Assembly: GCA_036272195.1 (NCBI GenBank)
Contig: DATAZE010000024.1
Span: forward strand, 62,001-126,000
Direction: 5' to 3'
DNA length: 64,000 nucleotides
Source of the DNA: DASXHY01 sp036272195
GTDB lineage: Bacteria > Verrucomicrobiota > Verrucomicrobiia > Limisphaerales > DASXHY01
This document shows positions 58,101 through 64,000 of this stretch, in pieces (positions within the stretch are counted from its first letter, which is position 1; every line of letters starts with the position of its first letter). The notes under the pieces were generated by a model, which was given only the letters and a program-made list of their open reading frames with translations, made no database searches and had not been told where the DNA came from. A program made the translations under genes and the position numbers.

Positions 58101-61100
58101 TAAAGGTCGCGGCGATGGCGATTTTCTGCCCGCTCTCCAAAGCGGGCGTAGGTTGTGCCTGCGTCTTCAGTTCGGGCGTGATGCCAAACTCAGCCAGTTT
58201 CGCGGCTGGATTTTTGAGCAATGTTTCAAGGACTCCGCGGTAGGACGCGAGCATCTGCTCGATGGTGCCGGGATTGAACAAATCCGTTTTGTATTCGCAG
58301 GCGATCGACAAATTCTGACCGCTGAACTCAGCCTCAAACCGCAAATCGAGCTGCGCGGCTTCAACATCCACCCCCATCGGCGTGACCTCCAAATTCTTGT
58401 CCTTGAACAATTGTTCGGGAAAATTCTGAAGGAGTAGCGCGATGTTATACAATGGATTTTGATTGAGCCGCCGCTCCGGGTTAATCGCCTCCACGATTTT
58501 TTCAAACGGACAATCCTGGTGCGCCTGCGCTTCGAGAACGGTGGAACGCACTTTGGCGAGCAATCCCTGCGCGGTGTCGTCGCTGCTGATTTGCGTCCGG
58601 ATGGGCAGGAAATTCATGAAGCAACCAATCACGTTTTCGACTTCACGCCGCGTGCGGCCGGCGACGACCGTTCCCAAAACCATGTCTTGCTGGTGCGCCC
58701 ATTTTTCGAATGTGATGGCCAGCGCCGTCATCAAGACCATGAAAGGCGTGGCGTTCTCGCGATGACTGAAGACGCCCAACGCTTCGGCGGTGGCGGCGGA
58801 AAACTTTTCCGCCCTGCGCCCTGCCCTGCCTGATGCGGCGGACTCAGGCTCGGCGCGGTCCACGGGAAGATTCACCGACGCGGGCGCGCCGCTGAGTTTG
58901 TTTTTCCAATAGGCGCGTTCCTGCTCCAGTTTCGCGCCTTGCATCCATTGGCGCTGCCAATGGGCGAAATCAGCATATTGCACGGGCAAGCCGGGGATTT
59001 CCGGCGCGGGCTTGCCGGCGGCGAAAGCGCAGTAAAACGTTTCCAGATCCTGGAAAAAAATGCTCAGCGACCAACCGTCGGAGATAGCGTGGTGCATCAC
59101 CACGGACAAGACATGATCAGTCGCGCCTAATCGCGCCAGCTTCACACCAATCAACGGACCGTGCGCGAGGTCAAAAGGTTTCTGAACTTCTTCGCGGAGC
59201 CAGGATTTCGCCTGAGCTTCGCGATCCCCGGCGGCAACGGATTCCAAATTAGTCACTTCAATTTCGGCGGAAAGCGACGGCGCAATTATCTGGAACAATT
59301 CTCCGTTCTCGTTCGCAAATGTGGTGCGCAAGGCTTCGTGGCGGCGGATGACTTCACCCAGCGCGCGTTGCAGGGCGAACGTGTCCAGCACGCCTTTCAA
59401 CCGCAGAGCGACCGGCACATTGTAGGCGTGGCCGCCCGGCGAAACCTGGTCGAGGAACCAAAGGCGTTCCTGTACGGACGACAGCGGCAGGCGGCCATCG
59501 CGCGGGACGGGCTGCATCGGCAATAGTGGAAGCTGGTTTTGCGTCCACTCACCCGAATCCAGGCCGCGCGCGAGTTGCTGGATGGTGGGCGCCTCGAAGA
59601 GGCTGAACAACGGCAATTCGACTTTGAGTTTTTCACGCACCCGCGAAATCACCTGGATGGCCAGCAAAGAATGCCCGCCAAGTTCAAAGAAATTATCGCG
59701 CACACTGACTCGCTCAACGCCGAGCACCTCGCGCCAGATGGCCGTGAGTTGCTCCTCGACCAGTGAGGCCGCTTCCACAAATTCCGCGCCGGCATCGCGG
59801 CGCTCCGGTTCGGGGGCGGGCAAGGCTTTGCGGTCGACTTTGCCGTTCGGGGTCAACGGCAGCGCGTCCAGAAATACAAACGCCGGCGGCACCATGTATT
59901 CGGGCACCGACTCACGGGCGAATCGCCGTAACTCATCCGCGTCCACGCGCTCCTCGGGTTTGCGGACCACGTAGGCAGCCAGGCGTTTATCGCCCGGGCG
60001 ATCCTCGCGGACCACGACCACAGACTCGCGCAATCCCGGATGTTTTCGGAGCACAGCTTCAATCTCGCCAAGCTCGATGCGGAAGCCGCGAATTTTTACC
60101 TGATGATCGATGCGGCCGAGGAATTCGAGATTGCCATCGGAATGCCAGCGGGCGAGATCACCCGTTTTGTAGAGGCGGCCCGTGGCAGACCGGCAGGCTT
60201 GCCCTATCGACGACGGGAGGGGAACGAATTTTTCGGCCGTCAATTCCGGGCGGTTCAGATATTCGCGGGCGACGCCGTCGCCGCCAATGTAAATTTCCCC
60301 GGGCACGCCAATCGGGACGGGAAGCAAATTTTTATCGAGGAGATATACCTGTTCATTGGCGAGCGGCCGTCCGATGGTCGCCGGTTCCTCGGCTTTGCGC
60401 AGCGTAAACGTGGAATAAGTGGTTGTCTCGGATGGACCGTAAAGGTCGTAAACTTTTTGCACGCTGGTCTCACCGTAAATCTGGTTCACGAGCGGCGTAA
60501 TGAGCGGTTCGCCGGCGAGATTCACGACGCGCACGTTGGGCGGGACACCTTTGATGCGCAGTAATTCGCGGATGGCGGACGGAACCGTGTTCACGAGCGT
60601 GACTTCGGCGCGAGCAGGCAAACCGGGCAGTGCGAGGGCGTTTTCCGCGAGGATGACGGCGCCGCCCCAACTCAGAGGCACGAACATTTCGAAGACTGAC
60701 AAATCGAAACAAATGGACGTGGACGCGAGCACGCCGCCGAGTTCTTCGCGAGCGAAAACGTCGCGCGCCCAATAAATCAGCGCAACTCCATTCCGGTGTT
60801 CAATGGCGACGCCCTTTGGTTTGCCGGTCGAACCGGAGGTGTAAATCACGTAAGCCAAATCGTCGCCTTTGGCGTCGCTAGAAATGTTTTCGCGGCTGCG
60901 CGATTGAATTTCAGGCCAATCCGAATCCAGGCAAACGACGCAAGTCCCCTCAGGTGCCTGCACGGCATGCAACGTTTGTTCCGTCAGCAGCACCGGCGCT
61001 TTGGTGTCTTCCAAAATGAACGCGAGCCGGTCCCTGGGATACGCGGGATCGAGCGGCACATAAGCGCCACCGGCTTTCAACACGCCCAGAATGCCGGTCA

Positions 61101-64000
61101 ACATCCTCCACGAGCGCTTCACGCAAATCCCGACGAGCTTACCGGGACCGACGCCAAGATCGCGCAATCGGTGGGCCACTTGATTGGCGCGGGCATTCAA
61201 TTCGGCGTAACTGAGGCGTTCGGAGCCGTCCACGAGCGCGATGACGCCGGGCGAACGGCGCACCTGCGACTCGAATAACTGCGCGAGTGTGGCGGCGCGC
61301 GGGTAATCGCACATGGTTGCATTCCATTCCACGAGCACCTTTTGCAGTTCGTTGTCGGACAGCAACTGCAAGGCAGACAATCGTTGGGCGGGATCACGCA
61401 GAACCGCGCTGAGCAGTATTCCGAAATGCTCAGTCAGGCGCGCGATGCGGTCGGCATCAAATAGCGCGGTGCTGTATTCAAACCAGCCGGACAGACCTTC
61501 CGGTGTTTTGGTGAGGTGCAATCGCAGATCGAGTTTGCAGGTGTGATTATGAATTTCGCCCGGGCAAAAACGAACTCCCACAGCTTCCATTTCGTTGAGC
61601 GGGCGGTCGTCGTAGTCGAACAAGACCTGGAAAATCGAATTGTAACTCGCGTTGCGTTCCAACGTTAACTCGCTGAGAATTTTCTCGAAAAGCAATGCAT
61701 CATTTGCCAGTGCGCCGCGCGTGCTCTCGCGGACACGACTTAGGAATTCGCGGAATTCCGGATCGCCGCCCGCATCGCATCGCAACGCAATGAGGTTGTC
61801 GAATTTGCCAATCATTTCCTCAAGTCCGGCGCGATGGCGAATGCTCACCTTGGAACCGACAACAATGTCCGTGACTCCGGTGTACCGGGAGAGCAGCGTT
61901 TGGAACGCTGCCAACAACACCATGAAAGGCGTGCAATCCTCCTGCCGGCTCAAATTTTCAACCGCCTCCGCAATTTCGCGCGGCAAAGAAATTCGCTGAC
62001 GCGCGCCGGCGTCACTCTGGTGCGCTGGACGCGGACGGTCCTCCGGCAAATCCAACAACGCGGGAGCGTCCTTCAGCCGTTGGGTCCAGTATTGAATTTG
62101 TTCTTTCTCGATCTCGGACGGCAATTGGAGACTTTCCAGCGCCGTCGCATAGCGGCGACGCAGCGGTGGCAACTTAATCAATTGCCCGCTCGCAAAACCG
62201 CCGTAGAGCGCAACGAGTTCTTGCACCAAAATTCGAGTCGAGGCCGCATCGCACGCGACGGCGTGAGTGACAATTAACAGCAAATGGTCGTTCTCGCCGA
62301 GGCGCATCAGGCGCGGTCGCAGTACAGGGCGCGACATCACATAAGGCTTGGCAGCTTCTTTGGCGGCTTCGGCCAGCGCGCGGGCTTCGCGTTCCGATTC
62401 TGGCAAATTCGAGAAATCACAAACGGGAAGCTGCACTTCCCGTGGCTCGCAAATAATCTGTACCGACTTTCCTTCTTCGGTTGGGAAGATGGCGCGCAGA
62501 GCTTCGTGACGACGGTAAAGCGCGGTGAAACTTTGTTCGAGCGCGCGAAAATTCAACGGGCCTTTCAGGCGCAGCAATGTGGGGATGTTGTAATTGGATT
62601 GGCCGGGCTCGAATTGATCGAGGAACCAGGTGCGCCACTGCGCCTGCGTGAGCGGAAGCTGCTCGCCTTTCGTCAGCGCAGCGACCGGCAGCACGGGCTG
62701 GTTCTCGATGCTTACGTCGGCGAGATGTTCCGCGAGCGCGGCAATGGTGGGAAAAGTAAAAAGGCTGGCCAGCGGAGTATCCATCTGTAGCGTCTCACGA
62801 ATTTGCGAAATGACCTGCGTGGCCAGCAGCGAATGACCACCGAGATCAAAGAAATTGTCATTCACACCGATGCCATCCAGGCCCAGCACCTGGCCCCAGA
62901 TATGAGTGATGACTTCCTCCACGGGCGTGCGCGGCGCGACAAATCGCGGACCCAAATCCGGACGCGTGCGACCCGGCTCGGGCAAAGCTCGGCGGTCAAC
63001 TTTTCCCGCAGGAGTCATCGGCAGCGCCTGCAATTGCACGAAGGCCGCGGGAACCATGTAAGGCGGCAGTTTCGTTTTTAGAAACGCCAGCAGGTCGCCA
63101 ATGCTGGGAATGGTGTTCGCGCAGGGGACGAAGTAGGCAACGAGTTTCTTTCGGCCTGAAACATCCTCGCGCGCGGCGACAACGGCCTCTTTCAGGCCCG
63201 GATGAGAGCGCAGCGCGGTTTCGATTTCACCCAACTCGATTCGAAATCCGCGAATCTTGACCTGTTCATCCGAGCGGCCGACAAATTCGATAACACCGTC
63301 AGCCCGCATGCGGACGAGGTCTCCGGTTTTGTAGAGACGCCGCCCGGCAGACCGGCAGGTCTGCCCTACCGATGATGGGATTGAAATAAATTTTTCCGCC
63401 GTTAACTCCGGCCGGTTCAAATAACCACGCGCGACGCCGGGGCCGCCGATATATAGTTCGCCAGTCTCGCCCAGGCTGACGGGCTTTAATTGCGCATCAA
63501 GAATCATCGTCTCGACGTTCGGAAGCGGGCGACCGATGGGAAGCGTTTCGTCATTGAGACGCGCGACGTGCATCGTGGCGATGACGGTGGTTTCTGTGGG
63601 GCCGTAAGTGTTGATCAATTTGACAGTTTCCCCGATGCGGAATTTCCAGCGGCGCCAGGCTTCGTCGGAGGCTTTTTCGCCACCGATGATGACCAGGCGG
63701 ACGGAAGGCGGCATTAATGCGGTCTGGAGATAGTCGACTAATTCATGCCAGTAAGCGGTGGGAAGATTCAGCACGGTCAGGCGTTCGCGACCGGCAAATT
63801 CCATGAAACGCGCGGTGGACGAAATCACCTCATCATCGCGCAACACCAGGGTGCAGCCACGCAGGAGGCTGGGGAAAATTTCCTCCACGGAAATATCGAA
63901 ACTGATGGGGCTGAATTGCAGGACGCGGTCTTCGGCACGCAATTCGTAGGCGCGGCCGACAGCAAAATTGTGGTTCAGCAGCGAGCGCTGGGTGATTTGC
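55177..64000 (-). CDS. Multimodular NRPS with in-line FkbH-like domain and Cys-type thioesterase (5' cut by window)
   Basis: The frame is open through the right edge, giving over 2,940 visible codons. Domains, with approximate nt in transcription direction: A1, partial (64000-62980); PCP1 (62940-62720, 'LGGHSLLA'); C1 (62680-61420, motif 'THAVACDAA'); A2 (61300-59830, 'VIYTSGSTGKPKG', 'YKTGD'); PCP2 (59770-59560); C2 (59520-58180, intact 'MHHAISDGWS'); FkbH-like HAD domain with its N-terminal lobe (58110-56570, 'VIVLDCDQTLWGGVCG', 'AVCSKN', 'FIFVDDNP'); PCP3 (56330-56090); TE (56030-55200, 'GGYCFGG', Cys codon 55813-55815). By eye the A2 pocket reads DLFNNALTYK, a code I recall as alanine. 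A1 reads D-I-E-N-I-G-T-V-I-K, unassigned. Both A domains carry an in-frame family A repeat. A PvdE-type exporter follows. Confidence 0.95.
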   Translation of the reverse strand, partial: QITQRSLLNHNFAVGRAYELRAEDRVLQFSPISFDISVEEIFPSLLRGCTLVLRDDEVISSTARFMEFAGRERLTVLNLPTAYWHELVDYLQTALMPPSVRLVIIGGEKASDEAWRRWKFRIGETVKLINTYGPTETTVIATMHVARLNDETLPIGRPLPNVETMILDAQLKPVSLGETGELYIGGPGVARGYLNRPELTAEKFISIPSSVGQTCRSAGRRLYKTGDLVRMRADGVIEFVGRSDEQVKIRGFRIELGEIETALRSHPGLKEAVVAAREDVSGRKKLVAYFVPCANTIPSIGDLLAFLKTKLPPYMVPAAFVQLQALPMTPAGKVDRRALPEPGRTRPDLGPRFVAPRTPVEEVITHIWGQVLGLDGIGVNDNFFDLGGHSLLATQVISQIRETLQMDTPLASLFTFPTIAALAEHLADVSIENQPVLPVAALTKGEQLPLTQAQWRTWFLDQFEPGQSNYNIPTLLRLKGPLNFRALEQSFTALYRRHEALRAIFPTEEGKSVQIICEPREVQLPVCDFSNLPESEREARALAEAAKEAAKPYVMSRPVLRPRLMRLGENDHLLLIVTHAVACDAASTRILVQELVALYGGFASGQLIKLPPLRRRYATALESLQLPSEIEKEQIQYWTQRLKDAPALLDLPEDRPRPAHQSDAGARQRISLPREIAEAVENLSRQEDCTPFMVLLAAFQTLLSRYTGVTDIVVGSKVSIRHRAGLEEMIGKFDNLIALRCDAGGDPEFREFLSRVRESTRGALANDALLFEKILSELTLERNASYNSIFQVLFDYDDRPLNEMEAVGVRFCPGEIHNHTCKLDLRLHLTKTPEGLSGWFEYSTALFDADRIARLTEHFGILLSAVLRDPAQRLSALQLLSDNELQKVLVEWNATMCDYPRAATLAQLFESQVRRSPGVIALVDGSERLSYAELNARANQVAHRLRDLGVGPGKLVGICVKRSWRMLTGILGVLKAGGAYVPLDPAYPRDRLAFILEDTKAPVLLTEQTLHAVQAPEGTCVVCLDSDWPEIQSRSRENISSDAKGDDLAYVIYTSGSTGKPKGVAIEHRNGVALIYWARDVFAREELGGVLASTSICFDLSVFEMFVPLSWGGAVILAENALALPGLPARAEVTLVNTVPSAIRELLRIKGVPPNVRVVNLAGEPLITPLVNQIYGETSVQKVYDLYGPSETTTYSTFTLRKAEEPATIGRPLANEQVYLLDKNLLPVPIGVPGEIYIGGDGVAREYLNRPELTAEKFVPLPSSIGQACRSATGRLYKTGDLARWHSDGNLEFLGRIDHQVKIRGFRIELGEIEAVLRKHPGLRESVVVVREDRPGDKRLAAYVVRKPEERVDADELRRFARESVPEYMVPPAFVFLDALPLTPNGKVDRKALPAPEPERRDAGAEFVEAASLVEEQLTAIWREVLGVERVSVRDNFFELGGHSLLAIQVISRVREKLKVELPLFSLFEAPTIQQLARGLDSGEWTQNQLPLLPMQPVPRDGRLPLSSVQERLWFLDQVSPGGHAYNVPVALRLKGVLDTFALQRALGEVIRRHEALRTTFANENGELFQIIAPSLSAEIEVTNLESVAAGDREAQAKSWLREEVQKPFDLAHGPLIGVKLARLGATDHVLSVVMHHAISDGWSLSIFFQDLETFYCAFAAGKPAPEIPGLPVQYADFAHWQRQWMQGAKLEQERAYWKNKLSGAPASVNLPVDRAEPESAASGRAGRRAEKFSAATAEALGVFSHRENATPFMVLMTALAITFEKWAHQQDMVLGTVVAGRTRREVENVIGCFMNFLPIRTQISSDDTAQGLLAKVRSTVLEAQAHQDCPFEKIVEAINPERRLNQNPLYNIALLLQNFPEQLFKDKNLEVTPMGVDVEAAQLDLRFEAEFSGQNLSIACEYKTDLFNPGTIEQMLASYRGVLETLLKNPAAKLAEFGITPELKTQAQPTPALESGQKIAIAATFTAEPLEEPLRYWMGELELPVELEFAPFNQVFQQLLDPASVLAKNTRGANVLLARLEDFGGESGSIEKIEKGAHEFLAAVKAASGRMTAPLLVVLCPDKPRPDRALDGIARMVAAELEKLGGVYVITTDELLKTYPVEDFYDARGDELGCVPYTPVFFTALATMIMRKFHALRRAPHKVIVLDCDQTLWGGVCGEDGPRGICLDEPRKALQHFMREQASAGRLLAVCSKNSEEDVHEVFVQRLDMPLRHEHFAAWRVNWSPKSENIKSIARELNLGLDSFIFVDDNPVECAEVEANCPGVLTLQLPEDPAEIPQFLKHCWAFDVMKVTAEDARRAEMYREGRQREELRAQAGGLADFIAGLNLKIQIAPMAPDQLARVSQLTQRTNQFNVTTIRRTESEIQLLMNSGTGLSPVSSGNHVFTVSVSDRFGDYGLVGVMMCEERPESLDVDTFLLSCRVLGRGVEHEMLAHLGRFAFKQNKQRINLHFHPSAKNKPALDFLQSVGARFKQPLNGGFVYVFPAQFAAEVRFEANDAKQALEVANIKEEKQDRQSSARGAPSVKFDCCRSIALELNDPARIHEMIEGTTEVRAIEQDDYIYVAPRTEIEKQICGLWEKLLHIERVGVTDNFFELGGHSLLAVRLFAELEKLTGRKLPLVTLFQAPTVEEIARLADGNQTGAARSVLVPVQAKGSRPPLFLVHGAGGDVLWGYANLAKHMNPEQPIYGIKSRGQIGLEEYDDIEDMARFYLQELRALQPHGPYFLGGYCFGGNVAYEMARQLRSQGERVEQLLLIDASPSNAGYERLLWWRPAFHYRFARNAYYWIKDFVTLLEPGEQRRYIVRKARVVWRKLAAKLRRRHNPGNVDLDEVIDVNHFPDSELKFWQIHLNALVAHVERPYKGSVTLLRTRGQPILCSFEEDFCWGKIAHGGVTVKHIPGSHENIFVEPNVKFLAEQMEQCLAEAMPSSAPIQKELSHELV
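60186..60210. repeat. Family A repeat inside NRPS A2 domain
   Basis: GGCAGACCGGCAGGCTTGCC then CTATC on the + strand. In the NRPS frame it gives IGQACRSA, placed between the EKF block and the YKTGD core of A2. Confidence 0.7.
63346..63371. repeat. Family A repeat inside NRPS A1 domain
   Basis: GGCAGACCGGCAGGTCTGCC then CTACCG on the + strand. In the NRPS frame it gives VGQTCRSAG, at the same loop (EKF block to YKTGD core) as the A2 copy. Confidence 0.7.

Noticed and set aside
1..64000. tRNA and rRNA genes
   Set aside because: None was recognised in the intergenic gaps by reading; a tRNAscan/Infernal run would be needed to exclude them fully.

Overview
The window looks like a GC-rich chromosomal segment from a member of the Verrucomicrobiota, possibly the Pedosphaera/Limisphaerales side. 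This rests on the housekeeping gene set, on lineage-style hypothetical proteins, and on many small hairpin and heptamer repeats between (and sometimes inside) genes. It is inference, not a database result. No rRNA, tRNA, CRISPR array, transposase or phage gene was recognised. Gene ends at both edges are cut: the 3' end of secF at the left, and the 5' part of a giant NRPS gene at the right.

Left third (1-31 kb): mostly core genes on the + strand (secF end, terC, recJ, ispD, a C-terminal processing protease, tsaD), then minus-strand accessory genes (a papain-fold-like exported protein, a GH2 glycosidase, a stand-alone receiver protein). These are followed by an EF-hand-type small exported protein with its own terminator, a CPA1 Na+/H+ antiporter, enolase, an unknown 587-aa helical protein and a WD40 protein. 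A three-gene ECF sigma cassette (exported protein, sigma factor, membrane protein) sits at 19.2-21.0 kb. A fluoride riboswitch precedes fluC/crcB, a DUF190 protein, a GAF protein and an MFS transporter. Homoserine dehydrogenase and aspartokinase flank an oppositely oriented hybrid histidine kinase, and two ABC-2 permeases follow.

Middle (31-49 kb): alpha-glucan phosphorylase, rlmN and hisH on the + strand, facing a nine-gene minus-strand block running from 47.8 to 35.6 kb. In transcription order it is pgi, gnd, zwf, rpiB, ackA, xfp (phosphoketolase), a DedA-rhodanese fusion, a receiver/glutaredoxin-like/thioredoxin-reductase-like fusion, and a cyclic-nucleotide-binding histidine kinase. Spacings are 15 nt or less, or short overlaps. 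The first six genes can take hexose phosphate through the oxidative pentose phosphate route and phosphoketolase to acetyl phosphate, acetate and ATP. The last three look like a redox or membrane signalling unit attached to it.

Right third (48-64 kb): a histidine phosphatase, a GT9 glycosyltransferase, plsY translationally coupled to a GNAT/class-V-aminotransferase fusion, a small lipoprotein, a 74-aa unknown protein, and an NRPS-exporter operon. The NRPS (visible order A-PCP-C-A-PCP-C-FkbH-PCP-TE) is the most distinctive system. Its last module carries an in-line FkbH-type glyceryl-loading domain in place of an adenylation domain, and its thioesterase has Cys at the usual Ser position. The downstream gene, overlapping by 14 bp, is a PvdE/SyrD-type exporter.

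Repeats are a second theme. One family is a hairpin (often two) followed by CTAC/CCAC; it also lies in frame in recJ and at the same loop of both NRPS A domains. Another is made of 7-8-nt units, often as facing inverted arms, and it extends or interrupts ispD, tsaD, hom, rlmN and an ABC permease.
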